This document shows positions 7,978 through 21,563 of a stretch of DNA of 64,000 nt, in pieces. The stretch comes from Paenibacillus sophorae (GTDB lineage: Bacteria > Bacillota > Bacilli > Paenibacillales > Paenibacillaceae), in contig NZ_CP076607.1 in assembly GCF_018966525.1 (NCBI RefSeq), positions 744,001-808,000 of the forward strand. Reading direction: 5' to 3'. How positions within the stretch are numbered: position 1 is the first letter of the stretch; every line of letters begins with the position of its first letter. The position numbers and the translations under genes were made by a program. Below the pieces are notes generated by a model. The model searched no databases, had not been told where the DNA came from, and worked only from the letters and a program-made list of their open reading frames with translations.

Positions 7978-9498
7978 ATGAGTGAAGAAATCAGTAATCA
8001 GGCGGGTACGGAGAGCGAGCTAAGCGAACTGCTGCAGATTCGTCGTTCTAAATTGGACGAGCTGCGAGGACTGGGGATCGATCCGTTCGGCAAAAAGTAC
8101 CAGCGTACACATAATGCCGGAAATATTGTAGCCAAATATGACGGAATGACCCATGAAGAGCTGGATGAGAAGGCCGTTCAAGTAAGCGTCGCAGGTCGGA
8201 TTATGGCCAAACGGACAATGGGCAAAGCGAGCTTTGCCCACATTCAGGATCTTAGCGGAAAAATTCAAATTTACGTCCGTCAAGATAGCGTGCCGGAGGT
8301 CCAATATGCGGCGTTCGGCGTGCTTGATCTCGGGGATATCATCGGCGTGACCGGTACCGTCTTCAAGACGAAGACCGGAGAGACTACCATTAAGGTAAGC
8401 GAGATTGAAGTGCTGTCCAAATCGCTGCTCCCGCTTCCTGATAAATACAATGGCCTCAAGGATGTTGAGCTGCGCTACCGCCAGCGTTATGTCGATTTGA
8501 TCATCAATCCTGAGGTTCAGCAGACTTTTATCACCCGTTCGCGGATTATTCAGTCGATGCGCCGTTACCTGGATTCGCTTGGCTATCTGGAAGTCGAGAC
8601 GCCGACTCTTCACGCCATTGCAGGCGGTGCCGCGGCCCGTCCGTTCATTACTTTCCACAACACGCTGGAGATGGAACTCTACATGCGGATCGCTATCGAA
8701 CTGCATTTGAAGCGGCTCATCGTCGGCGGTCTGGAAAAAGTATACGAAATCGGCCGCGTCTATCGCAACGAGGGGATTTCCACCCGCCACAACCCTGAGT
8801 TCACCATGATTGAACTTTATGAGGCTTATGCCGATTACACGGATATCATGCGTCTGACCGAGAGCTTGATTGCCCATATTGCTCAGGAAGTGCTCGGTAC
8901 GCAAAAAATCAACTATCAAGGCCACGAAGTCGACTTAACTCCGGAGTGGCGCCGCGTATCGATGGTCGATGCGGTCAAGGAAGTAACCGGTGTCGATTTC
9001 GGTGTGCATATGACTGACGAAGAAGCCCATCGTCTTGCTAAGGAACACCGTGTGCCGGTTGAGAAGCATATGACTTTCGGTCATATTCTTAATGCTTTCT
9101 TTGAACAGTTTGTCGAAGAGACACTGATTCAGCCTACATTTGTAACGGGTCATCCTGTCGAAATTTCGCCGCTCGCCAAGAAGAACGATCATGATCCTCG
9201 GTTTACCGACCGGTTCGAGCTGTTCATCGTGGCCCGCGAGCATGCCAATGCGTTCAGCGAGTTGAACGACCCGATTGACCAGCGCCAGCGGTTTGAAGCT
9301 CAGCTTCAAGAGAAGGAGCAGGGTAATGATGAAGCGCATGAAATGGATGAGGACTTCATCCGTGCGCTTGAATATGGCATGCCTCCGACCGGCGGCCTTG
9401 GAATCGGCGTCGACCGTCTGGTTATGCTGCTGACCGACTCGGCATCCATCCGCGATGTACTGCTGTTCCCGCATATGCGCAACCGCGCGGGGGAATAA
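7978..9498 (+). CDS. lysS: Lysyl-tRNA synthetase, class II
   Basis: Charges tRNA-Lys. It has 506 residues: an N-terminal OB-fold anticodon-binding domain (about 60-150), then the class II catalytic core. Motif 2 appears as EIGRVYRNEGISTRHNPEFT, and motif 3 as GLGIGVDRLVMLL near the C-terminus, with FPHMR following. It is a single gene after greA and ends with its own terminator before the rrn operon. In B. subtilis too lysS is followed by rRNA genes. Confidence 0.97.
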   Translation: MSEEISNQAGTESELSELLQIRRSKLDELRGLGIDPFGKKYQRTHNAGNIVAKYDGMTHEELDEKAVQVSVAGRIMAKRTMGKASFAHIQDLSGKIQIYVRQDSVPEVQYAAFGVLDLGDIIGVTGTVFKTKTGETTIKVSEIEVLSKSLLPLPDKYNGLKDVELRYRQRYVDLIINPEVQQTFITRSRIIQSMRRYLDSLGYLEVETPTLHAIAGGAAARPFITFHNTLEMELYMRIAIELHLKRLIVGGLEKVYEIGRVYRNEGISTRHNPEFTMIELYEAYADYTDIMRLTESLIAHIAQEVLGTQKINYQGHEVDLTPEWRRVSMVDAVKEVTGVDFGVHMTDEEAHRLAKEHRVPVEKHMTFGHILNAFFEQFVEETLIQPTFVTGHPVEISPLAKKNDHDPRFTDRFELFIVAREHANAFSELNDPIDQRQRFEAQLQEKEQGNDEAHEMDEDFIRALEYGMPPTGGLGIGVDRLVMLLTDSASIRDVLLFPHMRNRAGE

Positions 9499-9532
9499 GG
9501 CAGCACGTTTCCTCGTATTTTAGAAGCCTTAT

Positions 9533-9577
9533 AACCCGGGAGGGCGGTGAAAGCTTGCTTTCCCGGGTTTTGTTTTT
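9533..9577 (+). terminator. Terminator of lysS
   Basis: AACCCGGGA pairs with TCCCGGGTT (9561-9569), followed by TTGTTTTT. It separates lysS from the rrn promoter. Confidence 0.8.
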
Positions 9578-9680
9578 AGATATTTTAAAAATACTATTGC
9601 AATGTATATATAGATATGGTATATTCTAATTCCGGCCAAGAAATACGAGTTCTTCTTCAAAAAGAAATTAAAAAAAGAGC

Positions 9681-9709
9681 TTGCATAAAACGGTCGGATA
9701 TGATATATT
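9681..9709 (+). promoter_or_regulatory. rrn operon promoter (first copy)
   Basis: TTGCAT (9681-9686), 17-bp spacer, TATATT (9704-9709), inside AT-rich DNA. It corresponds to the promoter at 62839-62868 before the second rrn operon. Confidence 0.65.
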
Positions 9710-9752
9710 ATAAAAGTTGCTGATGAGACATTAAGTTGAACGGCAAACAAGT

Positions 9753-9969
9753 TTGATCTTTGAAAACTGAACAACGAGTGAGTGGGGATTCGCTTCTAGC
9801 GAGTTCCAAAAGAGATGGATTTCACAGCGTGGTTCACGCTTTGGAAAGGCCATCATGAGAATGCAAATTCTCGTCAGATGTTTCAACATGAGCTAATCGC
9901 TCTATCGATAGACTTTTCGGATGGTTATTTTCTTGGAGTGATTCGAGGAAGTAACCGCACGAAAAAACC
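9753..9969 (+). other. rrn leader, first copy
   Basis: Untranslated leader before 16S. Bases 9753-9902 are nearly identical to 62913-63062 before the second 16S gene (conserved TTTGAAAACTGAACAACGAG and several hairpins). Bases 9903-9966 are absent from the second copy. Such leaders hold antitermination and RNase III processing structures. No protein gene lies in 9499-9969. Confidence 0.7.
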
Positions 9970-14681
<4,712 letters not shown>

Positions 14682-14808
14682 AATAACGCAATCTTTCGTT
14701 TCGATCCAGTTTTCAGGCGATCAAGCCTGAAGAACGCTGCAACATTCATCCGCACCGGAAGGTGAAGGACCGAATGTCTCGCGGCAGCATTTGTTTCACA
14801 AATGCCCG

Positions 14809-14925
14809 TTTGGTGGCGATGGCGGAGGGGTTCCACGCGTACCCATCCCGAACACGACCGTTAAGCCCTCCAGCGCCGATGGTACTTGGACCGAAGGGTC
14901 CTGGGAGAGTAGGACGCCGCCAAGC
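14809..14925 (+). rRNA. rrf: 5S ribosomal RNA
   Basis: About 117 nt beginning TTTGGTGGCGATGGCGGAGG and ending GGACGCCGCCAAGC; the two ends pair as the 5S terminal stem. CCCATCCCGAACACG is the conserved loop. It follows 23S by about 127 bp. Confidence 0.96.
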
Positions 14926-14930
14926 ACATG

Positions 14931-14962
14931 AACCACTGCTGAGATTTCAGCAGTGGTTTTTT
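14931..14962 (+). terminator. rrn operon terminator
   Basis: Perfect 12-bp stem AACCACTGCTGA / TCAGCAGTGGTT with a 4-nt loop and a T6 tail, 5 bp after 5S. Confidence 0.92.
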
Positions 14963-15103
14963 GTATATTGTATGCGATCCGTGTAAACCCTAAATTCCTA
15001 TCGCTATAACAGAAGAATTTGTGCGCTGTTGATGGACAAATATCCAGGGATATACTTGTGCCGAGCCCTTTTTTTTAGGGGGATTCTTGCTCATGTTATG
15101 TTC

Positions 15104-15132
15104 TTGACAGTATATAAACCCTTTGCTAAGAT
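15104..15132 (+). promoter_or_regulatory. guaB promoter
   Basis: TTGACA (15104-15109), 17-bp spacer, TAAGAT (15127-15132). Predicted transcription start is near 15139, leaving a 5' leader of about 165 nt. Confidence 0.8.
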
Positions 15133-15138
15133 GGCAAT

Positions 15139-15303
15139 AATATATTTTTGGACATGCCGCTCCAACCTACTTTGAAGATAAGAACCATTATACTGCCAGC
15201 TCAGAACATCTGTCTTCCACGGATGGACTTGAGATGAAGTTTGTTCTTTATTTATAAAGTTTGCGGGCCGTAAGAACAAAGAATACAAGGAGGAATGACT
15301 CAG
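15139..15303 (+). promoter_or_regulatory. Structured 5' leader of guaB
   Basis: The leader has two dyads: CATCTGTC...GAC..AGATG around 15218-15236, and TTTGTTCTT (15240-15248) pairing with AAGAACAAA (15272-15280), which ends 6 nt before the SD. No match to the purine riboswitch core was seen. A regulatory role is inferred only from structure and length. Confidence 0.35.
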
Positions 15304-16761
15304 GTGTGGAAAGATAAGTTTGGCAAAGAGGGACTGACTTTTGATGATGTGCTGCTGGTGCCGCGTAAATCGGAAGTGTTGCCCAAGGAAGTGGATCTGT
15401 CCACGGTGTTAAGCAAGAATGTAAAGCTGAATATTCCGCTCATCAGCGCCGGTATGGATACGGTCACTGAGGCAGCTATGGCGATTGCCATGGCGCGCGA
15501 AGGCGGTATTGGTATTATCCATAAGAATATGTCGGTTGAACAGCAAGCGGAAGAGGTTGACCGTGTTAAGCGTTCTGAGAGCGGCGTTATTACCAATCCT
15601 TTTTCACTTACCGCGAATCATATGGTTTCCGATGCTGAACGTCTAATGGGCAAATACCGCATTTCCGGCGTCCCGGTTGTAGATGATAACAATAAACTGG
15701 TAGGGATTATTACGAATCGGGATTTGCGGTTTATCCATGATTTCAATATTCCGATCAGCGAAGTCATGTCTAAGGAAAATCTGGTCACTGCTCCTGTCGG
15801 CACGACACTTGCGGAGGCTGAGGTTCTACTGCAGCGCCATAAAATTGAGAAGCTTCCGCTTGTTGATGACAACTACATTCTCAAAGGTCTTATTACCATT
15901 AAAGATATCGAAAAGGCGATTCAGTTCCCTAACGGTGCGAAGGACGCTCAGGGCCGTCTGCTGGTTGGCGCAGCCATCGGCATATCCAAAGATACCTTTG
16001 AACGGGCTGAAGCGTTGGTTAACGCCGGAGTCGATCTGATTGTCGTCGATTCGGCTCACGGCCATCACATCAATATTATTGAAGCCGTACGTAAGCTGCG
16101 TGAGCTGTATCCGGATTTGACGATTGTGGCGGGAAATGTAGCGACCGGCGAGGCTACGCGCGATCTCATCGAAGCGGGGGCTTCCGTAGTCAAAGTTGGC
16201 ATTGGACCTGGCTCGATCTGCACAACACGGGTCATAGCGGGTATCGGCGTTCCGCAGATTACGGCCATTTACGACTGCGCATCTGTTGCGCGTGAATACG
16301 GAGTGCCGATTATCGCCGACGGCGGCATCAAATACTCTGGCGAGATTACAAAAGCTATCGCAGCCGGCGCGCACGCCGTTATGCTGGGAAGCCTCTTTGC
16401 AGGTACGGAGGAAAGCCCTGGGGAGTCCGAGATTTATCAGGGCCGTAAGTTCAAGGTATACCGCGGCATGGGCAGCATGAGCGCCATGAAGCAAGGCAGC
16501 AAGGATCGCTACTTCCAAGACGACGACAAGAAGCTCGTACCGGAAGGTATCGAAGGCCGCGTCGCTTTCAAGGGTCCGATGTCCGATACGGTGCATCAGT
16601 TGATTGGTGGTTTACGTTCCGGTATGGGTTACTGTGGAACGGGAATGCTCTCCGAACTGCGTGATGACACATCCTTTATCCGGATAACCGGAGCAGGGCT
16701 TCGTGAAAGCCATCCTCATGATGTGCAGATTACGAAGGAAGCCCCTAATTATTCGGTATAA
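15304..16761 (+). CDS. guaB: IMP dehydrogenase
   Basis: NAD-dependent oxidation of IMP to XMP, the rate-limiting step to GMP. GTG 15304 is taken as the start: it is 10 nt after AAGGAGGA (15287-15294), and gives VWKDKFGKEGLTFDD, matching the usual MWESKF-type N-terminus; ATG 15295 touches the SD. The protein has 485 residues. A TIM barrel is interrupted by a CBS-domain pair (about 95-210). The catalytic Cys306 sits in GIGPGSICTTR, the IMP site in ADGGIKYSGEI, and the flap in YRGMGSMSAM. In B. subtilis guaB also follows an rrn operon. Confidence 0.97.
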   Translation: MWKDKFGKEGLTFDDVLLVPRKSEVLPKEVDLSTVLSKNVKLNIPLISAGMDTVTEAAMAIAMAREGGIGIIHKNMSVEQQAEEVDRVKRSESGVITNPFSLTANHMVSDAERLMGKYRISGVPVVDDNNKLVGIITNRDLRFIHDFNIPISEVMSKENLVTAPVGTTLAEAEVLLQRHKIEKLPLVDDNYILKGLITIKDIEKAIQFPNGAKDAQGRLLVGAAIGISKDTFERAEALVNAGVDLIVVDSAHGHHINIIEAVRKLRELYPDLTIVAGNVATGEATRDLIEAGASVVKVGIGPGSICTTRVIAGIGVPQITAIYDCASVAREYGVPIIADGGIKYSGEITKAIAAGAHAVMLGSLFAGTEESPGESEIYQGRKFKVYRGMGSMSAMKQGSKDRYFQDDDKKLVPEGIEGRVAFKGPMSDTVHQLIGGLRSGMGYCGTGMLSELRDDTSFIRITGAGLRESHPHDVQITKEAPNYSV

Positions 16762-16784
16762 GCGATATATCATTTTAAAATATG

Positions 16785-16822
16785 GACGGACAGGACGAAT
16801 TTCGCCCGGTCCGTCTTTTTTT
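16785..16822 (+). terminator. Terminator of guaB
   Basis: GACGGAC (16785-16791) pairs with GTCCGTC (16809-16815), followed by seven Ts. Confidence 0.85.
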
Positions 16823-16889
16823 GGAGGTACCCCTGTGTTAGAATAGAACAAGCAAATGAGATGATGATTATAAGGAGAGTTTAAATCCA

Positions 16890-18281
16890 TTGAAGTTCAA
16901 GCGTAAATCCAGTGTGAAACAGATGGCAGTGAAGACAGTAACAGCAGGTCTGCTTTTAAATATGCTTGTGTTATCTCCTATTCCGGCGATGGCCGAAAGT
17001 GTGCAGACACCGGCCCCTGCAGGGGCTGATATAGCCACAGCGACGCCTGCTGCACCTGGAACGGCTGTAACCATTCCATCGGTCCAGTCGCTCGGTTTGA
17101 ATCTGAAATCAGCCGTACTGCTTGAGCCTACTACTGGTCAGGTGCTGTTGTCCTTGAATGCGGATCTGCCGCTCCCTCCGGCCAGCATGACGAAAATGAT
17201 GACGGAATATCTGATCGCGGACGCTGTCAAGAACGGCAAACTGTCCTGGGATCAGAAAGTAACCGTTGCCGAAAATGCGGCGAAGCAAATCGGTTCACGG
17301 ATTTTTTTGGCCGAAGGAGACCAACATACTATTGAAGAACTGTACATAGCCATGGCCGTTGGCTCAGCGAATGATGCCACTGTTGCTCTGGCCGAAACCC
17401 TCTCCGGGTCGGAACAGGAATTCGTTAAATTAATGAATGAGACGGCACAGAAGATGGGTATGAAAACCGCCTATTTTGTCAACTCCACCGGGCTTAACCG
17501 TGATGATATGCCGGCCAAATTCCGTCCGGATACGGATAAAGAAACGGTGATGTCGGCGATGGATGCGGCCATTCTTGCCCAGCACATCGTTACAGATCAT
17601 CCCGATTTCTCGAAGTATACGACCATTCAATCCTACAAGTTCCGCGAACGTGATGCGGCGCCAATGATAAACTACAATTGGATGCTCGAAGCGAATAAAA
17701 ATATCGCCAATTTCAAAGCTTATGCTTATCCGGGCCTCGACGGGTTGAAGACGGGGCATACCTCCGACGCGGGAAATTGCTTCACGGGTACTGCCGTACG
17801 GGACGGCATGCGGCTGATCAGCGTGGTCATGGGTGCGAACTCCGAAGCCCACCGCTTTACGGAGACGAGGAAGGTGCTCGATTTCGGATTTAACAATTTC
17901 GAAGTCAAGCAGGTGGTCTCAGCCAAAGCGACCGTCGCCGGCAATGAAACGGTTCCTGTTGAGAAGGGCAAGAAGAGTGAAGTGCCGGTGGTGACTGACG
18001 CAGGCGCCACCTTCATCGTTCCGAAGGGAACGGCCTCTCCGCAGATTACGACAGCCGTACAGATTAATGATCCGTCGACGTTGGTTGCGCCGATCGCCCA
18101 GGGTACGAAGGTGGGGAAAGTAACCTATACGTATAAAGTTAACGGCCTACAGCCCCAGCAAAAAACGGTCAATCTGATAACATCCGAGGAAGCAGAGAAA
18201 GCCGGATGGTTCAAGCTGCTTTTCAGGGCAATCGGAAGCTTTTTTAGCGATATTTTTTCGGGGATTAAAAATTTATTCTAA
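16890..18281 (+). CDS. dacA: D-alanyl-D-alanine carboxypeptidase (PBP5 type)
   Basis: Trims the terminal D-Ala from peptidoglycan pentapeptides at the membrane surface. TTG start at 16890, 10 nt after AAGGAGAG; 463 residues. An N-terminal signal peptide (about 1-32) ends near PIPAMAES. The active-site motifs are SMTK with Ser99, SAN (SxN motif) in AVGSANDATV, and Lys287 of KTG in DGLKTGHTSD. The C-terminus (GWFKLLFRAIGSFFSDIF) is an amphipathic membrane anchor typical of PBP5. It sits between guaB and pdxS, as in B. subtilis. Confidence 0.96.
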   Translation: MKFKRKSSVKQMAVKTVTAGLLLNMLVLSPIPAMAESVQTPAPAGADIATATPAAPGTAVTIPSVQSLGLNLKSAVLLEPTTGQVLLSLNADLPLPPASMTKMMTEYLIADAVKNGKLSWDQKVTVAENAAKQIGSRIFLAEGDQHTIEELYIAMAVGSANDATVALAETLSGSEQEFVKLMNETAQKMGMKTAYFVNSTGLNRDDMPAKFRPDTDKETVMSAMDAAILAQHIVTDHPDFSKYTTIQSYKFRERDAAPMINYNWMLEANKNIANFKAYAYPGLDGLKTGHTSDAGNCFTGTAVRDGMRLISVVMGANSEAHRFTETRKVLDFGFNNFEVKQVVSAKATVAGNETVPVEKGKKSEVPVVTDAGATFIVPKGTASPQITTAVQINDPSTLVAPIAQGTKVGKVTYTYKVNGLQPQQKTVNLITSEEAEKAGWFKLLFRAIGSFFSDIFSGIKNLF

Positions 18282-18317
18282 AATTAAGGGACAAGCACTT
18301 AATTCCGAGTAAATGGC

Positions 18318-18346
18318 TTGTATATTTATCCGCCATGCGGTAAAAT
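18318..18346 (+). promoter_or_regulatory. Promoter of pdxST
   Basis: TTGTAT (18318-18323), 17-bp spacer, TAAAAT (18341-18346), 41 bp before pdxS. Confidence 0.7.
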
Positions 18347-18387
18347 AAAAAGTTAGATTAAGATAGATTATCGGGAGGCTTGAAGAT

Positions 18388-19269
18388 ATGGAAACAGGAA
18401 CATCTAGAGTTAAAAGAGGTATGGCGGAAATGCAAAAAGGCGGCGTCATCATGGACGTCATGAATGCGGAGCAGGCAAAAATTGCCGAAGCCGCAGGTGC
18501 TGTAGCTGTAATGGCACTGGAGCGTGTACCTTCTGATATTCGCGCGGCAGGCGGCGTAGCCCGTATGGCCGATCCTACAATCGTGGAAGAGGTCATCAAG
18601 GTCGTAAGCATCCCCGTTATGGCAAAGGCCCGTATCGGCCATTATGTAGAGGCCAAGGTGCTGGAATCCCTGGGTGTTGACTACCTGGACGAAAGTGAAG
18701 TGCTGACACCGGCCGATGAAGTGTTCCATATTGACAAACGTGAATTCACCGTGCCTTTCGTTTGCGGTGCAAAGGATCTGGGAGAGGCGCTGCGCCGCAT
18801 CAGCGAAGGCGCGTCCATGATTCGTACCAAGGGCGAGCCAGGAACCGGCAACATCGTAGAAGCTGTGCGCCATATGCGTTATATCAACAGCCAAATTCGC
18901 AAGGTTCAAAATATGTCGAAGGACGAGCTGTATGCCGAAGCCAAAAATCTTGGCGTGTCTTACGACCTGCTGGTCGAAGTTCATGAGCTAGGCAAGCTGC
19001 CTGTCGTTAACTTTGCTGCTGGTGGTGTAGCCACTCCAGCTGATGCCGCACTAATGATGCATCTGGGAGCGGATGGCGTATTCGTAGGCTCCGGAATTTT
19101 CAAATCGGACAACCCTGAAAAATTCGCCCGCGCTATTGTTGAGGCGACTACGCACTACACTGATTATAAGCTGATCGCCGAAGTATCCAAGAACCTTGGT
19201 ACGGCGATGAAAGGCATTGATATTGCAACTCTGACCGCTGCCGAGCGGATGTCCGAGCGTGGCTGGTAA
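18388..19269 (+). CDS. pdxS: Pyridoxal 5'-phosphate synthase subunit PdxS
   Basis: The synthase subunit makes PLP from ribose 5-phosphate, glyceraldehyde 3-phosphate and ammonia. 293 residues, usual length. Family segments include GGVIMDVMNAEQAKIAE, ALERVPSDIRAAGGVARM, IPVMAKARIGH (active-site Lys region) and FAAGGVATPADAALMM. Start ATG 18388 is preceded by GGGAGG. pdxT follows after 19 bp and supplies ammonia. Confidence 0.97.
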   Translation: METGTSRVKRGMAEMQKGGVIMDVMNAEQAKIAEAAGAVAVMALERVPSDIRAAGGVARMADPTIVEEVIKVVSIPVMAKARIGHYVEAKVLESLGVDYLDESEVLTPADEVFHIDKREFTVPFVCGAKDLGEALRRISEGASMIRTKGEPGTGNIVEAVRHMRYINSQIRKVQNMSKDELYAEAKNLGVSYDLLVEVHELGKLPVVNFAAGGVATPADAALMMHLGADGVFVGSGIFKSDNPEKFARAIVEATTHYTDYKLIAEVSKNLGTAMKGIDIATLTAAERMSERGW

Positions 19270-19288
19270 TAGAGAGAAGGGCTTTGGA

Positions 19289-19873
19289 ATGAAGATAGGA
19301 GTATTGGCGCTTCAAGGTGCCGTAACAGAACATATTGTAAGCATCGACAAGACTGGAGCCGAAGGAACGCCAATCAAGCGGGTTGAGGAGCTAGCCGAGG
19401 TGGATGGACTGATCATCCCAGGAGGCGAGAGCACAACCATCGGCAAGCTGATGCGTAAATACGGCTTTATTGAAGCAATTCGCGAGTTTGCAGGTAAGGG
19501 CAAGCCGGTCTTCGGGACCTGCGCCGGGCTTATTGTGCTGGCCAAAGAAATTGCGGGTGGAGAGCCTGCACATCTTGAGCTGATGGACATTACCGTGGCG
19601 CGGAATGCCTTTGGGAGACAGCGGGAGAGCTTTGAATGTGATCTGGACGTAAAAGGGATCGAGGAGCCGATTCGGGCGGTATTTATTCGGGCTCCGCTCA
19701 TTGAGAAGGTGGGCCCGGGCGTTGAGGTGCTGTCAGTCTATAACGGAGAGATTGTTACCGCGCGCGAGGGTAACCTGCTCGTATCTTCTTTTCACCCGGA
19801 ATTAACGGATGATTATCGGCTTCACCAGTACTTTGCGGATATGGTGCAGACCACCCGGACAGCCGAACAATAG
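19289..19873 (+). CDS. pdxT: Pyridoxal 5'-phosphate synthase glutaminase subunit PdxT
   Basis: Glutaminase that channels ammonia to PdxS in the 12+12 PLP synthase complex. ATG 19289 (MKIGVLALQGAV) is 8 nt after GAGAAGG and gives 194 residues. Cys78 in FGTCAGLIVL is the nucleophile; His/Glu of the triad lie in SFHPELTDD. GGESTTIGKL forms the oxyanion and binding region. Cotranscribed with pdxS. Confidence 0.96.
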   Translation: MKIGVLALQGAVTEHIVSIDKTGAEGTPIKRVEELAEVDGLIIPGGESTTIGKLMRKYGFIEAIREFAGKGKPVFGTCAGLIVLAKEIAGGEPAHLELMDITVARNAFGRQRESFECDLDVKGIEEPIRAVFIRAPLIEKVGPGVEVLSVYNGEIVTAREGNLLVSSFHPELTDDYRLHQYFADMVQTTRTAEQ

Positions 19874-19893
19874 AACTGTATATAAACATCCTG

Positions 19894-19929
19894 ACTCTTT
19901 CAAAGCCTTCGCTGGCTGCTTGAAAGAGT
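19894..19929 (+). other. Inverted repeat between pdxT and serS
   Basis: ACTCTTTCAA (19894-19903) pairs with TTGAAAGAGT (19920-19929), with an inner AGCC/GGCT stem. There is no T tail, so it is not a clear terminator. No T-box elements are visible in this 82-bp gap; the function is unknown. Confidence 0.45.
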
Positions 19930-19955
19930 TAAGGCTGTTTCAGGAGGGAAATGTC

Positions 19956-21245
19956 GTGTTAGATGTTAAAATATTGCGCACCGATTATGCCAAGGTGGAG
20001 CAGGCGCTCGACAAACGGGGCAAATCACAGGATTTGATCTCCGGATTTCCGGCGCTGGATCTTCGTCGCCGCGAATTGCTGCAGGAGACCGAAAGCCTGA
20101 AGAATCGCCGGAACACTGTCTCGGGTGAGGTTGCGAAGCGGAAAAAGAGCGGAGAGCCGGCCGACGAACTGATCGCCGAAATGCGAAATGTATCCGACCG
20201 GATCAAAGAACTGGACGATGAAGTGCGCGAGCTGGAAAATCAAATCTCCGAGCTGATGCTGAGCATTCCGAACATTCCCCATGAATCGGTGCCGGTCGGC
20301 AAATCCGAAGAAGAGAATAAAGAGGTGCGCCGCTGGTCGCAGCCGCGCGAGTTCGGCTTCACACCCAAGTCTCATTGGGAACTGGCGCAAAACCTGGATA
20401 TCCTTGATTTCGAGGCTGCTGCCAAGGTGACGGGATCGCGTTTCGTATTTTATAAAGGTCTTGGAGCCCGCCTGGAACGCGCGGTGATTAATTTTATGAT
20501 GGACCTGCACAGCGGGGAGCATCATTACGAGGAAATGCTGCCGCCATATATTGTCAACAAAGACAGTCTGTACGGCACGGGACAGCTTCCTAAATTCGAA
20601 GAAGACCTGTTCAAGCTGCGCGACACGGAATATTATCTGATTCCAACGGCCGAGGTGCCGGTAACGAACTATTATCGGGAAGAGATTCTGAACGCTTCCG
20701 ACTTGCCGAAATATTTTGTTGCTTATAGCTCCTGCTTCCGTTCGGAAGCAGGCTCGGCGGGACGGGATACCCGCGGACTGATCCGCCAGCATCAATTTAA
20801 TAAGGTAGAGCTGGTCAAGCTGACATCGCCGGAATCTTCGTATGAGGAGCTTGAGAAAATGACGGCGGACGCCGAAAGCGTACTGCAGCTGCTGGAGCTG
20901 CCTTACCGTGTGCTTGCGCTCTGTACGGGCGATATGGGCTTTACGGCGGCCAAAACCTACGACCTCGAAGTATGGCTGCCGGAAAGCGGCATGTACCGAG
21001 AAATCTCGTCCTGCTCGAACACCGAGGACTTCCAGGCCCGGCGGGCCAATATCCGTTTCCGTAAGGAACCGAAAGCCAAGCCTGAATTCGTGCACACGCT
21101 CAATGGCTCGGCTTTGGCGGTAGGGCGCACGGTGGCCGCGATTCTGGAGAATTATCAGCAGGAGGACGGCAGCGTCCTCATTCCGGAACGTCTTCAGCCT
21201 TATATGGGCAATATTAAGGTGATCCGGCCAAAATCGAACCAATAA
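19956..21245 (+). CDS. serS: Seryl-tRNA synthetase
   Basis: Charges tRNA-Ser. GTG 19956 is read as the start: AGGAGGG lies 7 nt before, and VLDVKILRTDYAKVEQAL matches the family N-terminus; 429 residues. The N-terminal antiparallel coiled coil (about 28-100, rich in Arg/Glu) contacts the tRNA-Ser long variable arm. The class II core includes YLIPTAEVPVTNYYRE, motif 2 SSCFRSEAGSAGRDTRGLIR and motif 3 LNGSALAVGRTVAAILENYQ. A tRNA-Ser gene lies 65 bp downstream. Confidence 0.97.
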   Translation: MLDVKILRTDYAKVEQALDKRGKSQDLISGFPALDLRRRELLQETESLKNRRNTVSGEVAKRKKSGEPADELIAEMRNVSDRIKELDDEVRELENQISELMLSIPNIPHESVPVGKSEEENKEVRRWSQPREFGFTPKSHWELAQNLDILDFEAAAKVTGSRFVFYKGLGARLERAVINFMMDLHSGEHHYEEMLPPYIVNKDSLYGTGQLPKFEEDLFKLRDTEYYLIPTAEVPVTNYYREEILNASDLPKYFVAYSSCFRSEAGSAGRDTRGLIRQHQFNKVELVKLTSPESSYEELEKMTADAESVLQLLELPYRVLALCTGDMGFTAAKTYDLEVWLPESGMYREISSCSNTEDFQARRANIRFRKEPKAKPEFVHTLNGSALAVGRTVAAILENYQQEDGSVLIPERLQPYMGNIKVIRPKSNQ

Positions 21246-21251
21246 TTGGAG

Positions 21252-21281
21252 TTGCTTCCGTAGAGGATAATATGGTACAAT
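21252..21281 (+). promoter_or_regulatory. Promoter of tRNA-Ser
   Basis: TTGCTT (21252-21257), 18-bp spacer, TACAAT (21276-21281), 29 bp before the tRNA. Confidence 0.6.
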
Positions 21282-21310
21282 CTCTAATGCATGTGATATT
21301 TGCTGCATAT

Positions 21311-21399
21311 GGAGAGGTACCGAAGCGGTCATAACGGGGCGGTCTTGAAAACCGTTAGAGTGCAAGCTCACATGGGTTCGAATCCCATCCTCTCCGCCA
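21311..21399 (+). tRNA. tRNA-Ser (anticodon UGA)
   Basis: 89 nt with encoded CCA. Acceptor stem GGAGAGG/CCTCTCC, discriminator G, anticodon loop CTTGAAA with TGA at 21346-21348, a long class II variable arm, and T loop GGTTCGAATCC. It lies after serS, as in B. subtilis. Confidence 0.97.
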
Positions 21400-21563
21400 T
21401 ATCCTTTTATCATTAAATAATTGAGAATATAAGCTGTTTCCTTTGGGAGACGGCTTTTTTATATGCAGAGGCAGCCTTGTTAAAGCAGACATGGATGCAG
21501 GAAGCAGAGAATAAAAATCCCGCTTTCTCCGCAATGTATTAGGGAAGGAGGAGGATCACATTT

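Noticed and set aside
19874..19955. Possible T-box before serS
   Set aside because: The gap is only 82 bp and lacks the T-box core; only a simple inverted repeat is present.
20025..21413. Long minus-strand frame opposite serS and tRNA-Ser
   Set aside because: Its N-terminus (GGEDGIRTHV type) is the well-known false protein read from the antisense of a tRNA-Ser gene, and the rest mirrors serS codons.
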